Source of the DNA: an uncultured Saprospiraceae bacterium
GTDB taxonomy: Bacteria; Bacteroidota; Bacteroidia; Chitinophagales; Saprospiraceae
Reading direction: 5' to 3'
Length of the DNA stretch: 61,818 bases
Assembly: GCA_938016265.1 (NCBI GenBank)
Contig: CALLWB010000037.1
Location: 1-61,818 of the forward strand
The notes under the pieces were generated by a model. The model did not search any database and had not been told where the DNA came from. It saw nothing but the letters and a program-made list of their open reading frames with translations. The position numbers and the translations under genes were made by a program. Of this stretch, positions 49,601 through 60,100 are shown one piece after another; positions within the stretch are counted from its first letter, which is position 1; each line of letters begins with the position of its first letter.

Positions 49601-50011
49601 CTTAACGAAAAACCAGTATTAATGACAAGCGTGGAATCTCCTGAAGTACTTTTCACAGACTATGGAGAAGGGCAATTGGTAAATGGTGTCGCAATAATTA
49701 AACTAGACCCAATTTTCACAAAAAATATTATTGTTGATCAAGATAACTCTGTGAAAATTTTTGTTCAGTTAGAGGGAGATTGCAAAGGTGTTTATGTAGC
49801 CAACAAATCTGCAACTGGCTTTGAAGTTCGTGAGTTACAAGGTGGTAATTCAAATGTGCGCTTTAGTTATGAGGTAGTAGCAAATAGAGCAAACAGAGTA
49901 GATAATAGTGGAAATACCATGTATTTTGATTCTAGATCACGATTTGCTGAAGGACCAGAAGAAGTGATCCCAGTATTGGAAACTAGCGAACGAGAAACAA
50001 GAGAAAACTAA
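46664..50011 (+). CDS. Fibre protein A4: YadA-like head, no collagen, no S74 domain
   Basis: A 1,115-residue exported protein. A signal peptide ([20 protein letters not shown] ... VYAQ) leads into the shared QCNCEVLSG ... [17 protein letters not shown] domain. Fibre segments with NVGIGT and [12 protein letters not shown] follow. The YadA-like head at ~505-666 is the longest in the set ([20 protein letters not shown] and similar). After it come repeats [18 protein letters not shown] and [18 protein letters not shown], which also occur in A2, so the shafts have been shuffled between paralogues. The C-terminus is of the A1 type: [18 protein letters not shown], then GQLVNG ... [10 protein letters not shown] and a short tail with MYFDSR. 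B4 begins 31 bases later. Confidence 0.85.
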   Translation: MRTKILQFFFASFFTLGLITQQVYAQTTINLAAQCNCEVLSGTGTPTPGTPAANAGNLYIDDSTGDVYSFDGTAWTPVAKDVVHNWYGVGTTESATSINDEVYTLGKVGIGVPAPDYVLDIFESVKTGATVRIKSSGNLTGNPFDYEGGPAILFETQASVSNDRTSQGIFLNRIDSNSEWFFGNPSGYLNQVNADGFGIARMVTAGTHNNDVAQGSNLLMYINNTGNVGIGTVTPAQKLHVDGNIRSDGRNYYFGANQRLFGDNNSALYFNSANVNTTQMIFRDADNEVYGRLQGSGDGTNFGLMDKNAQWVFLSQEASNLSFRISNSEKFRVNAAGNMGIGTTGPTERLDVAGKLRVRTFDPGAATDQVLVVGNNGVVKKAAASGLGLLSTAGNDIDIAGTQINVEPILDFVHTMNSPAQQATFSAGGNVYMRAWFDGHVGIGTLTPAAGLHVSHDDGIIADGTFGAGQHLAAGAGTRLIWSPKTASFRAGLITGTQWDEANTGNYSVGLGFNALATGGFSFAGGSAATASNDYSFAYGVNTVSSGISSIAFGNLADAGGNNSFAAGNKANASANHSVAMGFESAASGLGSVALGSESVASGSNSGAWGFQTVASGTGSFAIGWQAEATGIGSKTLGAQTVSSGHNGVAIGEGTLARSRAEVAVGMFNGDYTPASASAWSANDRVFSVGIGQSASARQNAFGVYKNGKSRFDGHAEIYTDNSEQGLYMVHTGTGIGQNIIMNNATSNSVAMRINQRGLATAQDIVMENVSSTANGLYLRHNGLGVGQQIVMNNTGSFARGLDILQRGRGDAIYIAITNATSTNNLIDAQHQGLGVGAAFLNTNSSNGFNAIDARTNGTGNGVFGATTTARNAGVRGTNSKENGVWNVITALNSSGVTIAGGVSGTTTNGIAGVEGWMLKNTLADLNGTAGGFFGSIYKDATAPNGFTTLHSTRVSYITSAGQARKVDGTGASGTIVKDLNEKPVLMTSVESPEVLFTDYGEGQLVNGVAIIKLDPIFTKNIIVDQDNSVKIFVQLEGDCKGVYVANKSATGFEVRELQGGNSNVRFSYEVVANRANRVDNSGNTMYFDSRSRFAEGPEEVIPVLETSERETREN

Positions 50012-50042
50012 ACCAATTCACTTAACCAAAGAAAAAATCATT

Positions 50043-53000
50043 ATGATTAATAATAAAATATTTCGTCTGGTAGGGAATTGGTTCTCACTTTTCTTGATGC
50101 TGTTTTTCCCTATTTGGGGAATCAGCCAAAGTGTTACCCTCAACGCCCCTACCGGCGAAGCAAATTACCAATGGTACGTAAGAGACGGCTTTGGACTTAC
50201 GTTGATCACAGGAGCAAATGCTGCTTCCTATAGCACATCAAGTCCTGGCGTTTATTATGCGACCTATGACGCCAACTCTTGTGGTGGCGCCACCAATTAC
50301 TCGGTTGTTGTAGATGACTGCGGCAATGGTGCAGATTATATTCTCAACCTTGGATCCATCGCTGGTGCTATCCAATGGTTTGAAGGAGCCGCTGCCATTT
50401 CAGGAGAAACCGCTGCTACACTCTCAGTTGCAGCAAATTCCACAGCAAGAACCTTTTATGCCAATGTTACACCAACAAATGGATGTACAAGCAAATCAGC
50501 AGAATTCACAATTATCAACCTCAATGAGTGTGACGATTTAGATGGTGACGGCATTGCGGATCAAGATGATCTCGATGATGATAATGACGGAATTCCCGAT
50601 TTGATGGAAGTACCTTCAGACCCGCTTGCAGATGCAGACGATGATGGAGTTCCTGCCTGGTTGGATGATGATGATTCCTTAGATACAATAGGTAATGCTG
50701 ATGGTTTACCTGAAGATGGTTTCGATACAGATGGCGATGGATATCCTAATCACCTTGATCTGGATTCCGACGATGATGGGATTACTGATATCCTTGAAGG
50801 TGGAGGAATTGATGATGACAATGATGGTCAGGTTGACTACCCTACTGCAGGTGATCCAACTTCAATGACAGATGCTGACATGGATGGTTTAAGTGACGAC
50901 CCGGTTGTTGACACTAATAATGATGGCACCGCAGATACCGCAGCAGACACAGACACTTCTGCTCCTGTTGCAGGTACAAACTTACCTATTCCAAATACAG
51001 ATGGAACTGGTGATCCAGACTTCTTGGATATCGATTCTGATGATGATGGAATTCCTGACAATACGGAAGCATTTGCAGGAGGAGGCTACATTCCTCCTAG
51101 TGGAAATGATGCAGATATGGATGGGTTAGATGATGCATATGATAATGATGACGGTACTTCAACAGGGCTAGATGATGGTCCTGGAACTGCTGTCCTACCG
51201 ACAGATACCGATATGGATGGTGCACCTGACTTTCAGGATCTTGATTCTGACAACGATAGCATCAATGATATTATTGAAGCTGGAGGTACTGATGCGGATC
51301 TGGATGGACTTATAGACACTCCAGCAGATGAAGGCACATTGACCAATCCTCCAAATTCTGACAATGACAATATCCCAGATTTCCAGGATGTAGATTCTGA
51401 CAATGATGGTACAAACGATATCGAAGGTACTCCAGATGCCGCACTAGATACTGATGGAGATGGAATGGTGGACAGTACCACAGATACAGATGGCGATGGT
51501 ATCCCTGATGTCATTGATGGACTAACTGGACATGGAGATTCTCCTGATTCCGATGGTGATGGGGTTTCCGATGCCAATGATCTGGATGATGATGATGATG
51601 GTATTCCTGATACTGTAGAAATCGCTACTGCCTTAAATGGTGGTGATACGGATGGAGATGGAATTCCAGACCACCTGGATCTCGATTCTGACAATGATGG
51701 TATTAATGATATTGTGGAAGCAGGTGGAACGGATACAGATAACAATGGTTTAATTGATGTACCTGCCGATGAAGGCACTCTTACCAATCCAACAGATACC
51801 GATATGGATGGTGTACCAGACTTCCAGGATGTTGACTCTGACAATGATGGCACCTTCGATATCGTAGGTACTGTAGATGCAGGGGAAGATGCTGATGGAG
51901 ACGGAATGATAGACGACATTACCGATGTTGACGGCGATGGAATTCCTGATGTAACAGATGGTCTTAATGGACATGGAGATTCTGAAGATACGGATGGAGA
52001 TGGTATTTCTGATGCCGATGATTTGGATGATGACAATGATGGAATTCCTGATACCGTAGAAATTGCTACTGCCTTAAATGGTGGCGATACGGATGGAGAT
52101 GGGATACCTGATCACCTCGATCTTGATTCTGACAACGATGGTATTCATGATATTATTGAAGCAGGCGGAACAGATAATGACAACAATGGCGTAGTAGACG
52201 TCCCTGCTGATGAAGGAACGATCACTAATCCACCAGATACCGATATGGATGGAACTCCAGACTTCCAGGATCTTGACTCTGACAATGACGGGACATTCGA
52301 TATTGTTGGTACCGTAGATGCTGGCGAAGACGCTGATGGTGATGGAATGATTGATGATATTACTGATGCAGACGGCGACGGTATTCCTGATGTTACTGAT
52401 GATTTACCAGGAGAATTTGGGGACGCATTGGATTCAGACGGAGACGGCATTTCAAATGCGGATGATCTGGATGATGATGATGACGGTATTCCTGATTCCG
52501 TTGAGATTGCTACTGCTACAAATGGTGGTGACACCGACGGTGATGGCATTCCTGACCACCAGGATCTCGATTCTGACAATGACGGAATCAACGATATTGT
52601 TGAAGCTGGTCTTGCAGACACTGACGACAATGGAATGGTAGATGTACCAGGAGACGAAGGCTCAGTTACCAATCCTACAGATACTGATATGGATGGTGTT
52701 CCTGACTTCCAGGAGACCGACGCTAACAATGATGGAATGACGGATATCTCTGGAACTTCAGACGCTTCTTTAGACATGGACGGAGATGGCATGATCGATG
52801 ATCCTACAGACACTGATCGAGATGGTATCAAAGATCCTGTAGATGGAATGCCGCTTGTTTTTGGAGATGCTCCAAGAGGAATTGTGTTAAGTGTTACCAT
52901 ACTATTGCAAGGACCATACAATCCGAGTACAGGACTAATTTCTGACAATCTGGTAAGAAGCAGTTTACTGCCGCTCACAGAACCATACACGGGACTTGGT

Positions 53001-53564
53001 TATACTCATATCAATGGTGGTGGTGGTGAATCTGTCAGCCCTACAGTGCTAACAACTACTGGTCCGACTTCAGTAGTTGATTGGATATTCCTGGAACTTA
53101 GAAATCCAACCACCCTTGTTGATATACTAGAAACTCGATCAGCCTTGCTACTTGCAAATGGCAAGATTGTGGACTTGGATGGTGTATCGCCAGTTCGGTT
53201 TAACAATTCTACGAATAACTCTTATTATGTTGCGGTTCGTCATAGAAATCACTTGGCTGTTATGACTCCAGGTGCGCTTTCCTTGACAAATACGGTAACC
53301 ACTGCTCATGACTTTACTAATGGAAGCTCCTTTGGTAACATCAATGGAGATGCTCAGAAGAGTCTTGGAGGCGGAAAATTCGGATTATTTGAAGCTGACT
53401 TCAATGGTGACGAACAGATTAATGCTGCCGACCGTAGTATTGCCTGGAATAGCCGAAACCTGACTGGCTATCGTGTTGATGACTCTAGTTTTAATGGGGT
53501 CTGCGATGCTGCTGAACGCAGTCAATGCTGGAATAACCGTAATCTAAATTCGAAAATTCCTTAA
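50043..53564 (+). CDS. TSP3-array protein B4 with dockerin-like C-terminus
   Basis: At 1,173 residues it is almost the same length and domain order as B1: a signal peptide ([20 protein letters not shown]), two Ig-like segments ([39 protein letters not shown]), a TSP3 array at ~165-945 and the C-terminal module at 947-1173. B1 and B4 agree over long stretches, including [14 protein letters not shown] and the FIPPSGND-like segment, so units 1 and 4 probably share the most recent common copy of the B gene. Their A genes differ in having or lacking the collagen stalk. The dockerin-like pair ([38 protein letters not shown]) and final KIP are kept. Confidence 0.85.
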   Translation: MINNKIFRLVGNWFSLFLMLFFPIWGISQSVTLNAPTGEANYQWYVRDGFGLTLITGANAASYSTSSPGVYYATYDANSCGGATNYSVVVDDCGNGADYILNLGSIAGAIQWFEGAAAISGETAATLSVAANSTARTFYANVTPTNGCTSKSAEFTIINLNECDDLDGDGIADQDDLDDDNDGIPDLMEVPSDPLADADDDGVPAWLDDDDSLDTIGNADGLPEDGFDTDGDGYPNHLDLDSDDDGITDILEGGGIDDDNDGQVDYPTAGDPTSMTDADMDGLSDDPVVDTNNDGTADTAADTDTSAPVAGTNLPIPNTDGTGDPDFLDIDSDDDGIPDNTEAFAGGGYIPPSGNDADMDGLDDAYDNDDGTSTGLDDGPGTAVLPTDTDMDGAPDFQDLDSDNDSINDIIEAGGTDADLDGLIDTPADEGTLTNPPNSDNDNIPDFQDVDSDNDGTNDIEGTPDAALDTDGDGMVDSTTDTDGDGIPDVIDGLTGHGDSPDSDGDGVSDANDLDDDDDGIPDTVEIATALNGGDTDGDGIPDHLDLDSDNDGINDIVEAGGTDTDNNGLIDVPADEGTLTNPTDTDMDGVPDFQDVDSDNDGTFDIVGTVDAGEDADGDGMIDDITDVDGDGIPDVTDGLNGHGDSEDTDGDGISDADDLDDDNDGIPDTVEIATALNGGDTDGDGIPDHLDLDSDNDGIHDIIEAGGTDNDNNGVVDVPADEGTITNPPDTDMDGTPDFQDLDSDNDGTFDIVGTVDAGEDADGDGMIDDITDADGDGIPDVTDDLPGEFGDALDSDGDGISNADDLDDDDDGIPDSVEIATATNGGDTDGDGIPDHQDLDSDNDGINDIVEAGLADTDDNGMVDVPGDEGSVTNPTDTDMDGVPDFQETDANNDGMTDISGTSDASLDMDGDGMIDDPTDTDRDGIKDPVDGMPLVFGDAPRGIVLSVTILLQGPYNPSTGLISDNLVRSSLLPLTEPYTGLGYTHINGGGGESVSPTVLTTTGPTSVVDWIFLELRNPTTLVDILETRSALLLANGKIVDLDGVSPVRFNNSTNNSYYVAVRHRNHLAVMTPGALSLTNTVTTAHDFTNGSSFGNINGDAQKSLGGGKFGLFEADFNGDEQINAADRSIAWNSRNLTGYRVDDSSFNGVCDAAERSQCWNNRNLNSKIP
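51579..52880 (+). repeat. Three ~444-bp super-repeats in the TSP3 array of B4
   Basis: Blocks begin at 51579, 52020 and 52464 (spacing 441 and 444 bp) and encode the same loop order as the 148-residue blocks of B1. The first is one codon shorter ([15 protein letters not shown] instead of [16 protein letters not shown]). Confidence 0.82.
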
Positions 53565-53591
53565 GGAATTTAAACCATAACTTTTTTAGGA

Positions 53592-53621
53592 AAGACTCTC
53601 TAGCACGCTGGAGGGTCTTTT
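53592..53621 (+). terminator. Rho-independent terminator of fibre unit 4
   Basis: A 12-bp stem AAGACTCTCTAG/CTGGAGGGTCTT with two G-T pairs, a 4-base loop (CACG) and a T run. Confidence 0.85.
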
Positions 53622-54137
53622 CTTATTTGCATTTGATTGGAATAACTTAGCCCAAATCCATAAATAATCTCTCAAAAAAAGCAAGTAAACACACTGTTCT
53701 AACCAAAGCTAATCCAACTGAAAATTAGATAATAAAAAATGTATCACCAAACACAAAACACAAACACACCCAACTAATAATCAAACACTTAAACCCAAAC
53801 AAAATTTGCTTGGTATAGAAAAATTTCATTGCCGATATGAATTGACTTATATATAGTAGTAAAATAAATATTCCAAATAACTACTCAATTTATTACGTTT
53901 TTCACTGACCTACGAGTAAATTTGTAGCCTATACCGAGATAATCTAAATTCAAGTTTAGATAAATATCAATCACCACCTTACTACTCCCCGTAGAATCAA
54001 CACGTATTCTTCATGTAATTTTATTGTTCCCTATCAACATTTCTGTTGAAGGAATGAAATTGTTATGGTTGTAATAATCGTGTAATACTTAATCGGATAT
54101 TGTTCCCATGATCCTGGGAATAACAAAAAGAAACACT
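53622..54137 (+). promoter_or_regulatory. Upstream region of the 2,520-residue protein gene
   Basis: About 515 AT-rich bases. TAAATTTG at 53917-53924 matches the -7 consensus TAnnTTTG, which would give a ~205-base leader. In that leader a hairpin (TTCC...TCAACA-TTTC-TGTTGA.GGAA, 54027-54054) is visible without a T run. I see no ATGTCAC site here, unlike the four fibre units. Confidence 0.35.
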
Positions 54138-57100
54138 ATGAACTTAAAATTCAATTATCTGTACCTCCTATTATTATCTCTTTCCATATTTATTTCAGGA
54201 AATCTTATTGCTCAAACGCTTCATGATGATAAAGTCCCGCAACATTTATCCAAAGAACAAAACAACGCTGTAACAATTAACTATCAAGATAAAATTGTTG
54301 GTAGTTCAAACACAGATGCCTCCAGTTTATCTTTTAATCAACTAAATTGTCTCAATCAAAATGGAGACCTTAACACCCACAATGGTGGAGTAATCGCGAG
54401 CAATTCATACATTAATGCCAATGTACCAAACTGGTTTGTATCTCATGGCTCTCCTGGCTATAATGGGACTAAATTCAACTTTTTATGGTCTTATTTTAAC
54501 TTTGGCGAAGGTGTTTTTACAGAGTACAACTTCGTAATGGGGAGTACATATGATATTACATTTGACATTGAATTAAATGCGTTAGGAGCTCCTGGGTCGA
54601 TAGTATATGTAAGAGCAACAGACAATATCAATCCTTATTATGGGGGCAGCAATACGCAATCACCTCCCAATATATCACCCAATGAACTGGTTTATACACA
54701 AGGCTGGTCACCTACTGGGGCAAGTACCGTTTCAGTTAGTTACACACCAACTGATGATTATTCTCAACTTTGGTTTTATCCGCTTTTAACAACCAATCCG
54801 CCAAGTGGATATCAACAAGCAGTTTTACAATTAGATAATGTTTGTATTGTTCAGGCTAATACTCCACCAGTAGCAATATGCGAAAGCATTATACGATATG
54901 CAGATTCCAATTGTGGAGGAACGGCCTTACCAGGCGATTTTTCGGGAGGGTCTTATGACCCAGACGGAGATTCAATTACCTACACCATTTCCCCTCTACC
55001 GCCCTACCCTCTAGGCCTATCCCAGCTAACGTTGACCCTAGACGATGGAAATGGAGGAATAACCACCTGTAACCCTCAAATTATAGTAGAAGATACCATC
55101 CCTCCTACCCTAACTTGCCAAGGCATGTTATTACCTTTGAATAATCAGGGAACCGCATCTATAGTACCAACTGATCTAGTTGTAAATGCCTCTGACAATT
55201 GTAGTTTTATCACTTATTCACTAAGTCAGGATCAATTTTCGTGTGCAGATTTAGGTTCAACGGTCTTTGTTGTTGTCACTGCTACAGATAGCGATGGCAA
55301 TTCAACGACCTGCAGCGCTCCAGTATCTCCACGTGATTTAAATGGGATTTGTCCCCCTGTTGCTATCTGCCAGAGTCTGATTGTGTCAGCCGACGCCCTT
55401 TGCAATGGACCTGCAAGAGCAGATCGTTTTGACAATGGTTCTTATGATCCCAATGGAGACCCTCTTATTTTTTCGGTCATTCCTCAAGGACCATATCCCC
55501 TAGGAACAACCAACGTTGTATTGACAGTGGAAGATACGGATGGATTGACAAGTACTTGTTCTACTACGATCACTGTAATTGATGACACCCCGCCAACTGT
55601 AGTATGTCAGAATCCAACGGTCCAACTCAATGCTTCTGGAGATGGTTCAATTGCAGTTAGCGATGTATATGGAAGTTCTAGTGACAATTGTAGTTTACCG
55701 CAAGCGTCTATTGACATCAATCAATTCAGCTGCGCTGATGTTGGAACAAACGATGTCATCCTTACAGTAACGGATGCCTCTGGAAATTCATCCACTTGCC
55801 TTTCTACGGTGACGGTAGAAGACAATATAGCACCAACATGTATCGCACAAAACTTCACTTATCAACTAAGTACGATTGGGGAAACAGTGACCTTTGCAAC
55901 TGATATCAATAATGGCTCTTCTGATGCTTGCGGGGTCTGGTTTGCCAATATCGACCTAGGCATTTTGAATTGTACTAACATCGGTCCCAATACCGTAACC
56001 TTAACTGTAGTTGATAATAACTCTAATTTTTCTCAATGTACTTCAATCATTACTGTTGTAGATGACCTTCCTCCTGCTTGTATGGTAAAAAACATAACCA
56101 TACCGATGAATTCTTCAGGTGTGGCAACCATTACAAAAAGTGATGTAGATGATGGTACTGCAGACAATTGTACCCTTGCAAGTACGAGTATTGATTTTAC
56201 TACTTTCCACTGTTCGAATCTAGGGCCGAATACTGTAACTTTTACGGCAACTGATGTCTATGGCAACACCTCCACCTGCTCCTCCATCGTAACTGTAGTT
56301 GACCTGGAAGCGCCAGTAATTGCCTGTCAAAATATCACGGTACCTTTGATGTCGAATCAACTCGCCACCATTACTCCACAGGATGTCCTGGCAAGCAGTT
56401 CGGACAATTGCGGTATTGCTTCAATGAGCTTGAGTCAGAATGCATTTACTTGTTTTAATATTGGTCAAACAATGACTGTAGTTGTCACGGTGACAGACAA
56501 TTCAGGCAATAGCAGTACTTGCTCGGCTGATGTGACGGTCACTGATCCTAACAATCATTGCAACCAATCTCCAGCAGCAGTTTGCCAGAATATTGTGCTT
56601 CCTGCAAATGCAAGCTGCGTTGCACAAGCGATTGGTGCTGACTTTGATGGTGGATCTACTGATCCGGATGGCGATCCGTTGACGTTTGGGGTGACTCCTG
56701 CAGGCCCTTATTCCCTTGGTGTAACGAACGTGTTGGTTACGGTAAGTGACAATGCTGGAAACTCCTCCACCTGTGCTGCAACAGTCACTGTGAATGATGT
56801 TACACCTCCTTCCTTGTCCTGTCAAAATATAAATGTACAACTAGATATTAATGGTACGGCAACAATTACCTCACAACAAGTAATCTCTCCTAGTAGTTCT
56901 TCCTCAAATGCATTTATAAATAGTGGTCAAAGTTTGGGTAGTTTCTCAACGTCTGATGTAAAAATGGCAGACCTAAACGGTGATGGATTTGAAGATGCAT
57001 TTGTTACTAATGGATCAAACCAAGCAAATAAAGTCTATTTGAATGATGGAACAGGAAACTTTATTGATACTGGAGTTAGCCTTGGAAATGGCGTTACTAC

Positions 57101-60100
57101 AGGAGTAGACCTCAAAGATCTGAACAATGATGGAGATATTGATGCTATTGTATCCAACTCTGCAGGCAGAAACAAAGTGTTCTTTAATAACGGAGCAGGC
57201 ATCTTTACAGATAGTGGACAAAACCTTGGTTTTACAACAAATAATAGTCTTTCTATTGTTTTGGGAGATGTAGATGGTGACAATGATTATGATGCTTGTC
57301 TTTGCAATTACACCCAATATTGCCAGGTATTCAAAAATAATGGTTCTGGTTTCTTTAGTTTGCATCAGAACTTTGGAGGCAATTCCTTGGGGAATGGTAT
57401 TGATCTTGCAGATTTAGATAATGATGGAGATCTTGATATTTTCGTTGCTAATTATTATAGTCTTGGTGCAGGGAATTGGGTATATCTAAATAATGGGACT
57501 GGTACCTTTACTAATTCAGGTCAAAGTCTCGGCACCTTAAATAGTAGCGATGTTAAGTTAATTGATGTTGATAACGACAACGATATTGATGCTTTCGTTG
57601 TCAACCTAAATAGTCCAAACAAGATATGGCTAAACGATGGGACAGGACAATTTACAGATAGTGGGCAAAACCTTAGCAATGCGCAAAGTGGAAATGTCTC
57701 TTTTGCCGATTTTAATAGTGATGGTATTCTAGATGCGTGGGTAGGAAACACCAATAGCCCTAATAAAATTTATTTAAATAATGGAACGGGCACATTTACG
57801 GATAGCGGTGTGAATATTGCTGGTTTTGCGGGTGATTTTCGGCCTTCTGATGTTGATGGAGATGGCGATATGGATGCTTTTGTGATGAAAAGTGGTCCTA
57901 ATCAAGTTTGGTTAAATCAATTGCCAACTGATAATTGTAGTCCGATCAATTACACATTGACACCCAATAGCTTTTCTTGTGCTGATGCTGGCCAAACTAT
58001 CCCGGTATTGGTCACTGCTATAAATGCTGCTGGTAACTCTTCTACTTGTACCTCCAATGTTACCGTAACAGACCCCACCTCCAATTGCAACCAACATCCA
58101 ACAGCAGTTTGCCAGAACGTCACACTACCAGCAGACAACAACTGTGAAGCTCAAGCAACAGGCGCTGACTTTGATGGAGGTTCTACTGATCCAGATGGCG
58201 ATCCATTGACATTTAGTGTTCTCCCTGTTGGTCCATACACATTGGGGATGACAAATGTTGTTCTGACAGTAAGCGACAACGGGGGGAATTCTTCGACCTG
58301 TGCCGCTACAGTTACGGTAACCGACACTACCCCGCCTGCAATTACTTGTATAAATCAAACAGTTAATTTATTACTTGGACAAACCTTGACACTTGACTAC
58401 AACGACCTCGTCAGTTCTAGTCCAGATAATTGTTCTGCATCAACAACGACTATATCCCCAGCTACAGTATCTAGTGCAGATGCGGGACAAACTATTCCTG
58501 TAACCGTAACTGTAACGGATGCAGCAGGAAACGCCAGCACTTGTATCTCCAACGTAACCGTCAATTTATTGACTTGTGAAAATCTGAACGGTGATTTAAA
58601 TGACTATACTGGAACGTTGAATACGAACAGCAATACATTCATCAATAATAATGTGCCCAATTGGTTTGTATCTCATGGAACACCAAACTACGGCGGAAAC
58701 CAGTTTTCCTATATATGGTCTTATTTAGGCTATGGAGAAGGGGTTTATACCGCCTACAATTTTGTTCAGGGAAATACGTATAATATCTCTTTTGACATGT
58801 ATCTGAACCCTCTTGCGCTTCCAGGTGCAGAACTTTACGTTAAAGCAGTCAGCAATATTAACCCCAGTTACAATGGGTCTAATAATACCATTCCAACTGG
58901 GATTCCAAATGAATTGGTGCATACTCGAACTTGGGCACCAACTGGTTCAAGTACTGTTTCAGTTACCTATACACCGACGACTAATCATACTAAATTATGG
59001 TTTTATCCCTATGCTAGTGGGAACCCACAAGGAGGAGAAGAACAAGCGTTTTTACAATTAGACAATGTTTGTATTGAAGAAGTAAATGAAGCCCCAATTG
59101 CAGTCTGCCAGAACATCACACTTCCTGCAGACAACAACTGCGAAGCGCAAGCAACAGGCGCTGATTTTGATGGTGGATCTTCAGATCCCGATGGCGATCC
59201 ATTGACGTTTGCCGTGACTCCTGCAGGGCCTTATACCATTGGAACTACAAGCGTTGTGTTGACAGTAACAGACTTGAGCGGCGCATCCTCTACTTGTGGA
59301 GCGACAATAACAGTAGATCCAAATCCGCCTGTTTTGACGTGCCCAGCAGCTCCTGCTGCACTACAGAACAGCTATAACATAAGTAATTTGAATACGGGAG
59401 GTAATGAAATTAATGGTCTAGTAATTAATGGCGTTGCTCCTAGTAATAGGTTTGGGAGGGTAGTTAATAGTGCTGGTGATTTTAATGGTGATGGTTACCC
59501 TGACTTTGTCATTGCTGCTCCAAGTGCCGCAGCACTTTATGTTTTTTATGGTCCAACCAATGGTTTTCCATCCCCATTTGATGCCAGTAATTTAAATGGT
59601 ACTAATGGATTTATAATAACGGGTGTCGGTGGATATGATTTCAGCAGTGCAGGCGATATAAATGGCGATGGATACGATGATTTAATTATAGGTCAGGCCT
59701 CCAATCAAGTCTATTTAATTTATGGAACTTCCAATTCCATAGTTTCTCTGGATGTTACTAACCTGAATGGCACCAATGGATTTCAAATTGTAAATCCTAC
59801 TACTGGAGATCAGTTTGGAATTTCAGCTCGTGGAGCTGGCGATTTCAATAACGATGGATATGATGACATGATTGTTGGAGATAATATTGCAAGTCCAAAC
59901 GGTAAAAATCGTGCTGGTCAAGCCTTTGTCATTTTTGGAAAAGCAACTCCATTTCCGCTTACTTTTGATGTAAATACATTATCGGGAATTAATGGCTTTA
60001 GGATTGATGGGATAGCCCCAAATGACGAACTTGGTCTTTCTACAAATAGTGCTGGTGATTTCAATAATGATGGAATAAGCGACATTATTTTAGGCGCTAG

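Noticed and set aside
14326-53564. Prophage or phage-tail-like particle, suggested by tail-fibre motifs and S74 domains.
   Set aside because: No capsid, portal, sheath, baseplate, lysis or integrase gene is present; the fibre proteins have signal peptides and are paired with TSP3 proteins, which fits cell-surface export.
54027-54054. Hairpin in the leader of the giant protein gene as a terminator or riboswitch.
   Set aside because: The stem has a bulge, no T run follows, and no known riboswitch core is visible; too weak to call.
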